Under the pieces are notes generated by a model. It did not search any database and was not told where the DNA came from. It saw only the letters and a program-made list of their open reading frames with translations. Below are positions 11,745 through 19,894 of a stretch of DNA of 22,186 bases, in pieces; within the stretch, counting starts at the first letter, position 1; each line of letters begins with the position of its first letter. Origin of the DNA: a virus. The DNA lies in IMG/VR virus record IMGVR_UViG_3300033149_004376, positions 1-22,186 of that record; one strand, written 5' to 3'. The position numbers were made by a program, and so were the translations under genes.

Positions 11745-13022
11745 TTATCCAAGAATGTCTGCTAAAACATCCTTTGATTCGTCGTCATCTTCGCTGTCGG
11801 ATTCTTCCTTCTTTCCTTTTTTCCCTTTCTTTCCTTTCTTAACCTTTGCCCCACATTTTTCAAAATGGGAACAGCCCTTACAATCAGCATCTTCTGGGTC
11901 GTAATAATCCTTGTCACCGAAACACTGAGGATCATCAGATGAAGATGTTTCCTCAGGCTCTTCCTCAGGCTCTTCCTCCATCTTTATATCTTCGTAAGGG
12001 AAAATATCGACATCACCATCATCGAAAGTAATTTCCGCTCCTTCTTTCGCGATTTTCGATACTTTACCGTGGTATGGCTCACCTTCAATTTCAGCCACTA
12101 CTCTCGAACCAATTTCGAATTCCGGTCCTTCTTCTTCTTCAACAAGCGTTAAGGTTGATAAATCTACGTTGTAGATCTCGCCCTTGGAATCACGGATAGT
12201 GACATTTCCTGTGGTTTCGTCAAAGTCGTCAACTTCACAGATTTCATCCTCATCTTCGTACTTGACTTTGGAACCGACTTCAATGCCAGAAGGCTTTTCT
12301 TTCTTTGACGTTTTCTTCGGAGTCTTTCCACTCTTGGCAGATACTTCTTCTTCTTTCTTTGCCTTGCCATCGGATTCTTCCTGTTCGATTTCATCCTCGG
12401 AGTAAATATCTTCAGGAAATAAACCTATACTTTCGCAGACTGATCTCATGGATGGTATTCGAATTTTATCGATTGGATCGACAACTTCATCAGAGATGCT
12501 CTTCTTTATCGGTGTGGGTTTTCTTTCCACTGAAGTTTTATATTCAGTATCAAGTCCGCTTCCGGTCACTTTAATTTTGAAACAGCAACCTTTCTTCGGT
12601 TCGAGAACGTCCTTCCAATCATCATCCGTGGCAAATGAACAGATAGCCTCAAATACTGTTTTGGGCATTACCCAAAGGCGAACATTATCTGGGTCATTGT
12701 CCACATCGACAGCGTTCATGACGTATCTTGTTCGAGTAGTAAATTTTTGATCCTTTCCGTTATCACGACGAATCTTGTTTACGCGGCAGATTGGACATGG
12801 TAGGTCGGCAAGCTCGAACCGACAAACCCCCAATCCTCTTCCACCTTGATCCTTAATACGATGCTCCGATCTGGGTTGAGCAAATCCAACTCTACCCTTG
12901 GAATTTGTGTATTCCAGAATCCGGAGTCTGTACGTGTTGCCGGACTTTGGATAGCGAAACATTCCGCTACGCCTCTGAGCTTCTTCCATTTGTTGGTCCA
13001 GCAAATCTCTGTCTACTGCCAT
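11745..13022 (-). CDS. gp32-like single-stranded DNA-binding protein with Tudor-like inserts
   Basis: A 425-aa protein. The N-terminal 200 residues look like T4 gp32: a FRYPKSGNTYRLRIL strand region and a zinc site His54, Cys67, Cys76, Cys79, whose spacing nearly equals that of T4 gp32 (His64, Cys77, Cys87, Cys90). After a charged linker come two SH3/Tudor-like segments (about 247-295 and 304-347) beginning GSKVKYE and GSRVVAE. Then comes a second Cys cluster (367, 381, 384, 390), a KKG repeat, and an acidic tail ending DVLADILG, typical of SSB partner-binding tails. It would coat ssDNA at the fork. It is much longer than gp32 (301 aa). The start has AAGGAAGG upstream. Confidence 0.8.
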   Translation of the reverse strand: MAVDRDLLDQQMEEAQRRSGMFRYPKSGNTYRLRILEYTNSKGRVGFAQPRSEHRIKDQGGRGLGVCRFELADLPCPICRVNKIRRDNGKDQKFTTRTRYVMNAVDVDNDPDNVRLWVMPKTVFEAICSFATDDDWKDVLEPKKGCCFKIKVTGSGLDTEYKTSVERKPTPIKKSISDEVVDPIDKIRIPSMRSVCESIGLFPEDIYSEDEIEQEESDGKAKKEEEVSAKSGKTPKKTSKKEKPSGIEVGSKVKYEDEDEICEVDDFDETTGNVTIRDSKGEIYNVDLSTLTLVEEEEGPEFEIGSRVVAEIEGEPYHGKVSKIAKEGAEITFDDGDVDIFPYEDIKMEEEPEEEPEETSSSDDPQCFGDKDYYDPEDADCKGCSHFEKCGAKVKKGKKGKKGKKEESDSEDDDESKDVLADILG

Positions 13023-13026
13023 AATG

Positions 13027-13311
13027 CTACCTTCCTTTCTTCTTAATTTGTCCCATTAATTCTAATGTTTCTTTAAGCTCTTTTGAGCAATCGTTCAAAC
13101 AGTCTTCGAAACACTCACTATATTTATCACCATCTTCCAGTGTTTTGCCCATCCCAAATTCAAGTCTTAGTGATTCATAATTCCCAAGATTAATTGTTTT
13201 TGCCACTGATACGAATACTCTATTTCCGTTTAACCCATCAGAAGCATGAGCAAAATTACCGGATTGAACGTTTGCCCTTCCTGTTTTATTCTTCTTCGCT
13301 TTCTTCGGCAT
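13027..13311 (-). CDS. Hypothetical basic protein
   Basis: A 94-aa protein with a Lys-rich N-terminus (MPKKAKKNK) and a middle of alternating hydrophobic residues. It has a Cys-containing helical stretch near residues 67-75. No family was recognised. It overlaps the previous gene by 26 nt and stops 4 nt before the SSB gene, so it belongs to the same unit. The start is supported by AGAGG 6 nt upstream. Its position between polymerase and SSB suggests a replication or recombination accessory, without direct evidence. Confidence 0.65.
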   Translation of the reverse strand: MPKKAKKNKTGRANVQSGNFAHASDGLNGNRVFVSVAKTINLGNYESLRLEFGMGKTLEDGDKYSECFEDCLNDCSKELKETLELMGQIKKKGR

Positions 13312-13675
13312 AAGAAACCTCTTGATTCAGGATATGTTTTATTTTGTGCCAATCTTCTTCGGCAAATTCCAACCCAGATTTCACTGATTTCATTCTTTCT
13401 TCTTTGTCTGGACTGTTGAATAAGGATTTTGCCAATTTCAAATAAGACATCAGGTTGATTATTGACTCATGGACTGTACGATTCAATTCGAATAACTTAT
13501 CAACTTTTATTGGTTTTAACTTTTCAGGTTCTATTCCCATAAATAATCCATTGCACATCACATCAAATTTACCATGTGCATTTAAACCTATGATTTGACC
13601 TGAATATTCTTTTCCATTTTCACCCGAAACTGTACAAAAATCTCCGGTTTTGAATGTTTGAGTTGAATCACTCAT
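13286..13675 (-). CDS. Hypothetical protein with SH3-like N-terminus
   Basis: A 129-aa acidic protein. Residues 8-52 look like a small SH3/Tudor-like barrel (FKTGDFCTVSGENGKEYSG followed by a glycine-rich strand). The C-terminal half is helical and ends SEEE. Its ATG overlaps the polymerase stop as ATGA, which indicates translational coupling. The barrel resembles, in type only, the two barrels in the SSB and the one at 17940, so these may share a binding partner. No known family was assigned. Confidence 0.65.
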   Translation of the reverse strand: MSDSTQTFKTGDFCTVSGENGKEYSGQIIGLNAHGKFDVMCNGLFMGIEPEKLKPIKVDKLFELNRTVHESIINLMSYLKLAKSLFNSPDKEERMKSVKSGLEFAEEDWHKIKHILNQEVSYAEESEEE

Positions 13676-16107
13676 TTGTCTAACTCCTTCATGTCGAATG
13701 GTTTTAATTGTAGTAGATTAGGACCAAACTTAATGTCCACTTCCATTTTTACCGGTTTATCTTTCCAATACCAATCGTTATTGTGTGACAAAAGACATTC
13801 CACAACATTTCTAATAACTGGTATCATGTGAATCTTATACGTATCCACAATAATACTATCATGAACAGTGCTAACCACCAAAGCAGGATAGTCTATAATA
13901 GCAAGTCTATCTCTTGTTCTACATAATCCAATAAGACAAAAAGAATTCCCTGTACTCTGGATTGGAAAATTAGAAGCTTGCCTTAAAGCTCTATTAGCTT
14001 TTGACTTATTAGCGTGCCTTGCATCTTTAAGATGACGAATGGCCCCAAATAAATCCTTAACTTCAAGAAATTTAACTGCCTCTGCGTGCTTTTCCATTCT
14101 CCAATTGTAAGCACCAACAAAACGTCTATTATAAATATCAACAATTTCTTGTGCTTTCTCTAATGATATATTACTTGCTTGGGCTAAACCGGCAGCAGTT
14201 TGACCATACATAGAACCGAGATTTCTTCTTTTACCAATACTTCTCTGTTCATCTGTAACATTTTCATAATCAACACCAAAAATTTGCCCAGCAACAAATC
14301 GGTGAAGGTCCATTCCTTCATTTAAGGCTTTACACATCAGGACGTCACCGGACCATCCAGCTAACAATCTCGGCTCAAGTTGCTTGTAATCAAATACCAG
14401 TAATACGCCATCTTCACCAAATCTCGACGTAAAAACTTTCTTCACTAATGAAGTACCGGGAATGTTTTGTAAATTTGGGACAGTAGAAGACAATCTGCCT
14501 GTCACGGTGACGTCCTGATTAAACATACTATGACAACATCCATCCGGACCAGTGTATTTTTCCCACTTAGATAAGAATCCACTCATCATACTGGATAAAG
14601 ATCGAACTCTTAATAGGTCAGATACTACTGTATTTTTCTTGAAAACTTCAAGAACATTTTTATCCCATCCAGTCTTTTTATCACTTTTATGACCAAACAA
14701 TTTAACATCAGAAACAGGCTTTAATTTTAATTGTTTGGCACACAAATAATCTGTCTGTTTTGGACTCTTTGGATTATAAACATCTCCGGGTTTAAAAGTC
14801 TTTATGTTTTCCTCTGCCCATGTTTCTGTCCGAATCACTTCTTTATGTCGTCTCAAATCATTCATTGCGACAGTGATTTGTTTTTTGGTTTCCTTTCTAA
14901 CAGTACCCAAAATACTCTTATTTACATACAAACCATCCATTTCAACACCGGCAAGATGCATGGAAAATAATCTTCTTTGATTATATACTTCATGCAATGG
15001 AACAAGATCGTGTCTCATCTTTCGCCATATTTGATATGTTAATAATGCATCAAGCGAATTATACCTAAGAAGCTTATCAAGTGGTACTTTAGCTGCATTT
15101 TCGGCAATATCACGCATTTCTATTTTGTACCCGGACCAAGGAATATGATAAAAATGTCCAACAGAGCCAAGTTTAGCACTTGACAATTCATTCATCACAT
15201 TCATACCCATTGCTGTATCTTCACAACGCCATGTTTCACCAAATATTTTTATATTACATTTATGTTCGTATTTGGAGTAGTGAGCAATGGTATTACCAGA
15301 TTTAAGTAGTCGTTGCCATTGAGCATAAATTTCAGGAACAAATGGAAAGGCAAAACCACCCTCATCACAACCTACACCAGCCGATAATATTTTAAATTTA
15401 TCACATAATTCCGGACGTAAAGCTGACGGTTGACCATCTGTTTCATAATCATATGCGAAAATATCTTTTTTATGAAGAGAAGCAAGAAATCTAAAAATAT
15501 CATTGTTGTCGGTTAATAGAGTTGTATCTGGTGCTTCTACCATCTTTTCATTTAGAAGGGATTGAGCTTTATCCCAACCATCGTACCAAGCATTAATAGC
15601 TTTTTCATTGGCTCCACCTTTTCGGCCTTGAATTCGCAAAATATAAGCTGGATGATAATTAAAAACCACCGGATACTCAGTATTCATAGGTCCAAGCTTG
15701 ACCTTGATTCCTTGTGCAACAATATCTTTCATATCCGGTTTTTTACCAAGTATCGCTTGGGCTGCATAAGCACCGAGAGCCATGATTATTTTTGGATTGT
15801 GTTTTAAAACTGTCCTACGCCAATTTCTTTTACATGCATCTATTTGTTTTGAATTTGGTTTTGAATTTGACCAACATCGCACCGTGTTATCAATAATATA
15901 ATTCTTGAAATATTGATTCAAAACTACACGTAGCACAGCCCCACTTCTACCAAAAAATGGTTTACCAGTTTTGTTTTCCTCCTCACCTGGACTCTCTCCA
16001 AGAATTAAGATATTCGGACGTTTACCTTTATAGTGAATCTCCGGGTACACTATAAGATCTCTTGTTTTATGACGAGAACATCTTGTACAACCAAAAAGAT
16101 CGGGCAT
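13672..16107 (-). CDS. Uracil-DNA glycosylase / family A DNA polymerase fusion
   Basis: An 811-aa protein. Residues 1-190 are a family 4-type uracil-DNA glycosylase: GESPGEEE (37-44), HPAY with His152, and all four cluster cysteines (7, 10, 78, 92), so a 4Fe-4S site is likely kept. Residues 215-375 are a 3'-5' exonuclease with DYETD (exo I), a Glu in place of the exo II Asp (AHYSKYE) and YNSLD (exo III). The polymerase domain has motif A DYKQLEPR (573-580), motif B with K626 and Y634, and motif C VHDS (748-751), where HDE is usual. Phage SPO1 polymerase has a similar N-terminal glycosylase domain. ATG 16107 follows AAAGGAG; an earlier TTG frame start at 16128 is rejected. It is probably the replicase and a DpoZ counterpart. 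Confidence 0.88.
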   Translation of the reverse strand: MPDLFGCTRCSRHKTRDLIVYPEIHYKGKRPNILILGESPGEEENKTGKPFFGRSGAVLRVVLNQYFKNYIIDNTVRCWSNSKPNSKQIDACKRNWRRTVLKHNPKIIMALGAYAAQAILGKKPDMKDIVAQGIKVKLGPMNTEYPVVFNYHPAYILRIQGRKGGANEKAINAWYDGWDKAQSLLNEKMVEAPDTTLLTDNNDIFRFLASLHKKDIFAYDYETDGQPSALRPELCDKFKILSAGVGCDEGGFAFPFVPEIYAQWQRLLKSGNTIAHYSKYEHKCNIKIFGETWRCEDTAMGMNVMNELSSAKLGSVGHFYHIPWSGYKIEMRDIAENAAKVPLDKLLRYNSLDALLTYQIWRKMRHDLVPLHEVYNQRRLFSMHLAGVEMDGLYVNKSILGTVRKETKKQITVAMNDLRRHKEVIRTETWAEENIKTFKPGDVYNPKSPKQTDYLCAKQLKLKPVSDVKLFGHKSDKKTGWDKNVLEVFKKNTVVSDLLRVRSLSSMMSGFLSKWEKYTGPDGCCHSMFNQDVTVTGRLSSTVPNLQNIPGTSLVKKVFTSRFGEDGVLLVFDYKQLEPRLLAGWSGDVLMCKALNEGMDLHRFVAGQIFGVDYENVTDEQRSIGKRRNLGSMYGQTAAGLAQASNISLEKAQEIVDIYNRRFVGAYNWRMEKHAEAVKFLEVKDLFGAIRHLKDARHANKSKANRALRQASNFPIQSTGNSFCLIGLCRTRDRLAIIDYPALVVSTVHDSIIVDTYKIHMIPVIRNVVECLLSHNNDWYWKDKPVKMEVDIKFGPNLLQLKPFDMKELDK

Positions 16108-16109
16108 TT

Positions 16110-16607
16110 TTACTCCTTTGTCCACCAATCTTTAAAATTATCTATTTCCTTCATAGTTTCTACCGGATCACCTCTGAATCTAATACTCCTATCATCAATA
16201 TAAAAGTTAGCGACTGGTTTTCCCGGATTATTTGCCACTAAACTTGAGTTTGTGTTTACTTCATCCACAAGCAAATCCAGACGATACGATTTTAACCAGT
16301 CATTTACTTCTACTTGCCCTCTTGTGGTGAATACAACAATCTTAAAACCACGTTTCTTTAAATCTTCCAAAAAACTTTCTGCCCATGGATAAGGTTCACC
16401 AATTTGGAAAGGTCCTTGGTAACCAGAATATTTAGCTAAAACGCCATCAAGATCAACACAAACTGTTCCATATGAATCTTGTCCATTAGTTTCGGCGTCA
16501 AGCTCATCTTTTAGAGCTTCAAGCATAGCCAAACCATTTGTCGTACCACCACCTTTGATGTGGTTCATTGCAATCTGTATTCTTGTTTTAATTTCGTCAG
16601 TTATCAT
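16110..16607 (-). CDS. HAD-superfamily phosphatase/hydrolase
   Basis: A 165-aa protein. A helical leader of about 45 residues precedes a HAD core: motif I VDLDG (Asp52, Asp54), motif II FTTRG (94-98) and motif IV YIDDR (137-141). The fold resembles phage polynucleotide-kinase phosphatase domains and 5'-nucleotidase-like HADs. It would hydrolyse a phosphate ester; a nucleotide or nucleic-acid 3'-phosphate is likely from context, which is all replication genes. A Z phage needs to deplete dATP, and a nucleotidase could help, but that role is speculative. It ends 2 nt before the polymerase ATG and starts after AAGGAG within the end of the sigma-like gene. Confidence 0.75.
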   Translation of the reverse strand: MITDEIKTRIQIAMNHIKGGGTTNGLAMLEALKDELDAETNGQDSYGTVCVDLDGVLAKYSGYQGPFQIGEPYPWAESFLEDLKKRGFKIVVFTTRGQVEVNDWLKSYRLDLLVDEVNTNSSLVANNPGKPVANFYIDDRSIRFRGDPVETMKEIDNFKDWWTKE

Positions 16608-17130
16608 TTGCCAATCTCCTTAATTCTAAAAATTGTTTGATTTCAAGGTGAAATCTTCTTCTTGTTCTTACTACAGATAGCCCGTATTTTTTAGCCATCA
16701 TTTGATGAGCACCGGCGAACACACCATTTTCTACAATATATTGAAGATATTGTTGAAGACGTGGTGTCAATGGTAAATCTTTTGTTTTATGATTACTTGA
16801 TTTGTTAACATTTTTACTATACTCCATCAAAAGAGAAAGGGAATTATTGCTAAATTGTATCGCGGCTTTTTTAATAGCATTAAGACCAATTTTGAGCAAA
16901 TAAGCTCTTATTGTCCCGCTATTTTTAAGATTAGCATTATCAAGTTTCTGCCAAATTTTCAATCGTGCTTCTTGCATTGCATCATCCACACAATGACGAG
17001 CATTCTTAAATGCCATTGATAATAGTATCGGTTCAAGTTTATTAATTAATATTTCAAATCCCTCATCCGATTCTTTTGCATTAATTAACAGACTCTTCCA
17101 TATTTTTGAATTTAAGTCCCGCATAATCAT
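16597..17130 (-). CDS. Second sigma-70-like (ECF-type) factor
   Basis: A 177-aa protein. Residues 31-90 resemble sigma region 2: LEPILLSMAFKNARHCVDDA followed by MQEARLKIWQ, the DAMQE...W core helix of ECF factors. A linker then leads to a region-4-like helix-turn-helix near residues 137-165 (AKKYGLSVVRTRRRF). It could recognise one of the phage promoter classes together with the factor encoded at 4081. The two are divergent in sequence, so they may have different targets or timing. The ATG has no strong ribosome site and lies 50 nt inside the nuclease gene. The match is by pattern; a structural comparison would be decisive. Confidence 0.6.
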   Translation of the reverse strand: MIMRDLNSKIWKSLLINAKESDEGFEILINKLEPILLSMAFKNARHCVDDAMQEARLKIWQKLDNANLKNSGTIRAYLLKIGLNAIKKAAIQFSNNSLSLLMEYSKNVNKSSNHKTKDLPLTPRLQQYLQYIVENGVFAGAHQMMAKKYGLSVVRTRRRFHLEIKQFLELRRLANDN

Positions 17131-17629
17131 CCGTGTAAAAGGTACTTAATTCATACCAAGTTATGCCAGAAACAGAAAACATTCTTATATTCTGGTTTCG
17201 AGTTTCAAACAATTTATTAATTCTCTTGCTCGAAACTTTACGTCTCACTGTAGCCCAAATGCCAGTCTCGTTCTTAACAATAATCATTATATCACTGTCA
17301 TCATCGAGGTCGTTCAACCATTTTTTAAGAACATCACTTATCATCCTCATAAAAGTTTTAGTCGGTTTTAGCATTGCATGAACCGAATAAGCTGATCTGT
17401 GCTTGCATTCCACAATTAGAGGAAAATTTGGTATTGATGGACAGTAAATATCACCCTTTAAATCGGTTCTGCCGCTATTTCTCGTGGTTTCCCATTTGAT
17501 ACCAGTCCATTCAGTGAAATATCGGGCAATTTCTCTCTCAAATGACTTTCCTTTCCTTCTCGACATTTTCCCAATCTCCGATTGCGTTCGCTTTCTTTTA
17601 CCTTTCTTCCCTGACTTAATTCTTGACAT
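17081..17629 (-). CDS. PD-(D/E)XK nuclease, Holliday-junction-resolvase-like
   Basis: A 182-aa nuclease. After a Lys/Arg-rich N-terminus (1-28) come the core residues: KGKSFEREIARYF with Glu31, GRTDLKGDIY with Asp60, and IVECKH with Glu74-x-Lys76. This E/D/ExK pattern is that of archaeal Hjc-type resolvases and related phage RecB-like nucleases. It would cut branched DNA such as Holliday junctions during replication or before packaging. The start ATG follows AGGAAGG. It overlaps the upstream gene by 172 nt and the sigma-like gene by 50 nt. Confidence 0.75.
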   Translation of the reverse strand: MSRIKSGKKGKRKRTQSEIGKMSRRKGKSFEREIARYFTEWTGIKWETTRNSGRTDLKGDIYCPSIPNFPLIVECKHRSAYSVHAMLKPTKTFMRMISDVLKKWLNDLDDDSDIMIIVKNETGIWATVRRKVSSKRINKLFETRNQNIRMFSVSGITWYELSTFYTDDYAGLKFKNMEESVN

Positions 17630-17907
17630 TTTTCGGTTTTCCTTCCTGGAAGTACACCACCATTAGCACGTTTTTTAGCCCACGTTTTTCTTGCTGCCAT
17701 ACTCTTTTTTGCGTTAAAATGAATACCAAATGGTAAACGTGTCAATTTTTGCGTTCTATTTGGGTCATAGGAAGGAGCAGATTTTGTCCATCTGTCCTCA
17801 CCCATCAATATATATCTTGATATACTACTATGACCGTCAGTAGCAACACATTGAAAACCAAGGATAGAACCGGAATGATTAAATAATCTGTAAAAAGTAG
17901 TTTTCAT
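17458..17907 (-). CDS. Hypothetical protein, 3' end likely over-extended
   Basis: About 149 aa; the first 95 or so residues look real and the rest lies inside the nuclease gene in another frame. ATG 17907 has AAAGG 8 nt upstream and is preferred to the in-frame ATG at 17958. The segment FNAKKSMAARKTWAKKRANG near residue 75-95 resembles basic surface helices seen in HNH-adjacent phage proteins, but no family was assigned. If one A is removed from the run of five before the nuclease ATG, the frame would stop about 10 nt into that gene. This suggests a frameshift rather than a real 172-nt overlap. Confidence 0.5.
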   Translation of the reverse strand: MKTTFYRLFNHSGSILGFQCVATDGHSSISRYILMGEDRWTKSAPSYDPNRTQKLTRLPFGIHFNAKKSMAARKTWAKKRANGGVLPGRKTEKCQELSQGRKVKESERNRRLGKCREGKESHLREKLPDISLNGLVSNGKPREIAAEPI

Positions 17908-17939
17908 TTTTAAACCTTTCTTTGCTATGCTTATAATGC

Positions 17940-18215
17940 CTACATAGGAAGCTCCCACGCCTTAGATGTATCAATTCCCTTTTCCTGCCATTGGTTATAC
18001 AAATCTTTGGAAACGTGACGTAGGGAACAGCCAGATATTTTCACCAACTCAGGCCGACCTTCCAATTCCACGGTGTAAGAACCGCCGTAACAGCCGTCAA
18101 GATCAACTGCCTTCACTACGCCACACACACCAGCAATCCCACGCTCGAAATTGTCCATCGTGCCCATCGGTTGGCAACGCTCACCCACCTTGAATACGGG
18201 TATTTGATCACTCAT
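17940..18215 (-). CDS. Hypothetical protein with SH3-like barrel pattern
   Basis: A 91-aa protein, one of the least AT-rich genes of the leftward cluster. Residues 6-60 (FKVGERCQPMGTMDNFERG onward) show a Gly-rich strand pattern like a small SH3 barrel, and the C-terminus is helical. ATG 18215 is preferred to an in-frame GTG at 18230; the GGTGA ribosome site lies at the end of the upstream nuclease gene, whose stop is at 18227. It has more G+C than its neighbours, which may mean a different origin. The function is unknown. Confidence 0.65.
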   Translation of the reverse strand: MSDQIPVFKVGERCQPMGTMDNFERGIAGVCGVVKAVDLDGCYGGSYTVELEGRPELVKISGCSLRHVSKDLYNQWQEKGIDTSKAWELPM

Positions 18216-18226
18216 ATTCGTTACTT

Positions 18227-19120
18227 TCACCTTTTCTCAACTTTTCCCTTACATCGTGCATAATAACCACAAAATTTCGCCGAACATTCCCAACCAACAG
18301 GATTTCTAACCGGAAATATTCCCTTCGAAATGGAATTTGCAATGTTTAAAACTAAATGACGATACCATTTAATTCTGGCAGGTGTTATTTGTATAGACAT
18401 CCACTGAGATTGAAAATTATCTTTTCGTATACAACAAAAACCCACGTATGGGGCCTTGGTTCGAAAAGCTTTCATCATCCACCAACCATAATGGGTCAAT
18501 TGGAAATCATTCTCCAAATCATCTTTAGTCTTTTTCCTTTTTACAGTTTTGTAATCAACACAAGCTTTAATCCTTTTGAAAGGAAATTCCATCAAACTTT
18601 TATTATTAACAAGTCCAGCGGCATCTACATATCCGAGGACTTCAACATCACCTATTTTATACCTTGATTCTTGCTCAACCACCTTCGGGAAAAAATGTGG
18701 TTGAAATTGTTTGCGATATTGTCTATGCATTTCCTTACCACGAGAAATAACATCACGAGTCTTTTCTCCCCACCATTTCCTAATTTGTTTTTTATTTTCA
18801 GCGAAATATTCTTCGAAAGTTTCAAAACTCGCTTTTAATGATGGCAACGAACGTCCGGAAATGATCCGCTTATTTATTTCCTCAATTGTTACATGATGAG
18901 CACTTCCCTCAATAAGTGCAACTCCGGGAGGACATTTTCTACCTTCAACATAGCGAAACTCGTATTGTCGAGCACACCTACAATACATTGCTAATTGAGA
19001 AGGGCTGAGATGACCATTACTGTGTTCAGGTAATTGGATTTCCGAGGCTGTTAGTAACTTTTGCTCCGCATTGCTTAAAACCGGTGATAATATCTTCGAC
19101 ACAGATTCTTTCTTGCTCAT
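18227..19120 (-). CDS. Cas4/RecB-like PD-(D/E)XK exonuclease with likely Fe-S cluster
   Basis: A 297-aa nuclease. LSPSQLAMYCRCARQYEFRY (38-57) is the N-terminal signature of the AddB/Cas4 (PDDEXK_1) family. GSAHH (72-76), EVLGYVDAAG (Asp) and CVDYKTVKRKK supply catalytic residues. Cysteines near residues 47/49 and 279, 284, 290 frame the domain as in 4Fe-4S Cas4 proteins. It probably degrades DNA 5'-3' and may serve recombination, host DNA breakdown or end processing. No CRISPR array is present. The start ATG follows AAAGGA in the 3' part of the upstream gene, which it overlaps by 95 nt. Confidence 0.75.
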   Translation of the reverse strand: MSKKESVSKILSPVLSNAEQKLLTASEIQLPEHSNGHLSPSQLAMYCRCARQYEFRYVEGRKCPPGVALIEGSAHHVTIEEINKRIISGRSLPSLKASFETFEEYFAENKKQIRKWWGEKTRDVISRGKEMHRQYRKQFQPHFFPKVVEQESRYKIGDVEVLGYVDAAGLVNNKSLMEFPFKRIKACVDYKTVKRKKTKDDLENDFQLTHYGWWMMKAFRTKAPYVGFCCIRKDNFQSQWMSIQITPARIKWYRHLVLNIANSISKGIFPVRNPVGWECSAKFCGYYARCKGKVEKR

Positions 19121-19565
19121 CTTTTAGAATCCTTTCACCAAGAATATTGACTAATCTTTGTCTTACAAATATAAAAACTTTAGTGCCACTATATATTGGA
19201 AAGGAATTAGTGTCAAAAACATTTCCACCCATTGAACCAATAACAATGCCAAAGTTATGTGATTTCCATCTATACATTAAAGCTGATAATGATTCTCTTA
19301 CTTTTATTACTTTCGTAAAAGTTTTACCAACAAAAATACATACAAATGGATAAGGTTTATTACATTCGACTACTTCCTTATCATCGGAATTAATAACGTC
19401 AAAAGGCCAAGTCTTACTAAGTTGTGTGAAAATCAGTCCTGCTACAGTTTTTTCGTCGATATCACAAGGTATTACCATTAATTTTAATTCATCAGGACGC
19501 GTCGTCAACACCTCTGGAGAGATATTCTTCATATTTTTCATAACCTGTTTTCCCAAAAACAACAT
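19026..19565 (-). CDS. Hypothetical protein
   Basis: Up to 179 aa of alpha/beta character, with strands such as LKLMVIPCDIDE and FGIVIGSMGG. No family was recognised. The start is uncertain: ATG 19565, 19541, 19532 and 19478 are all in frame and none has a good ribosome site. 19478 would remove the overlap with the upstream gene. The 3' 95 nt lie inside the nuclease gene at 18227. A one-base shift would give a stop 9 nt before that gene's ATG, so the overlap may be artificial. The function is unknown. Confidence 0.5.
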   Translation of the reverse strand: MLFLGKQVMKNMKNISPEVLTTRPDELKLMVIPCDIDEKTVAGLIFTQLSKTWPFDVINSDDKEVVECNKPYPFVCIFVGKTFTKVIKVRESLSALMYRWKSHNFGIVIGSMGGNVFDTNSFPIYSGTKVFIFVRQRLVNILGERILKDEQERICVEDIITGFKQCGAKVTNSLGNPIT

Positions 19566-19806
19566 TTGATGGTGGGTAGGGTTTCCGAAACTTCATCATA
19601 CACCATTCAGAAGGCATCCTTGCAAACTGAGCACGGATGTAAATGCCAGCAATGCGTGGGTCACATAATCGCTCTGCAGTCCTCTGCAGCAACTTTTCCG
19701 GAACCCTGCCCAACCATCGATTTTTCCCCAACCTGCCAGCTACAAGACGTCTGTATTCGGCAAGAAGGGCTTTTTCTGTTAAAAGATTTCTTACTTCCGT
19801 TTCCAT
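19492..19806 (-). CDS. Hypothetical basic protein, first gene of the leftward early unit
   Basis: A 104-aa, Arg/Lys-rich, mostly helical protein; no family recognised. It is the first gene after the ECF-type promoter at 19905-19934 and after the leader terminator at 19818-19894, so its expression should depend on read-through of that structure. The ribosome site before the ATG is poor (GAAAG), unlike most genes here. Being first in the unit that includes the polymerase, it is a candidate early regulator. The evidence for coding is its open length, position and overlap with the next gene. Confidence 0.6.
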   Translation of the reverse strand: METEVRNLLTEKALLAEYRRLVAGRLGKNRWLGRVPEKLLQRTAERLCDPRIAGIYIRAQFARMPSEWCMMKFRKPYPPSNVVFGKTGYEKYEEYLSRGVDDAS

Positions 19807-19817
19807 AAAACTTTCAG

Positions 19818-19894
19818 AAAAAAAAAGTGGCGACGTGGTGTTATATAAAAGACTAAATAGAACCCCACACTGTCTATATAAGCATCACGTCGCC
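19818..19894 (-). terminator. Leader terminator/attenuator or short structured RNA
   Basis: On the - strand GGCGACGTGATG (19894-19883) pairs with CACCACGTCGCC (19840-19829), 11 of 12 bases, with inner TTATATA/TATATAA pairing, then AC and nine T (19826-19818). This is a strong intrinsic terminator placed about 10 nt after the predicted start of the ECF-type promoter and 12 nt before the ATG at 19806. The product would be an approximately 80-nt RNA, or the element attenuates the whole unit. Confidence 0.65.

Noticed and set aside
12164-12405. Small frames on both strands inside the SSB gene
   Set aside because: They arise from the repetitive acidic/basic codons of the SSB gene and have no ribosome sites.
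13330-13360. TGGCAC on the - strand as a third sigma-54 promoter
   Set aside because: No TTGC follows at the required distance. The same applies to TGGCAC near 19179.
18227-19120. Cas4-like protein as part of a CRISPR-Cas locus
   Set aside because: No other cas gene or array is present, and stand-alone Cas4/RecB-like nucleases are common in phages.
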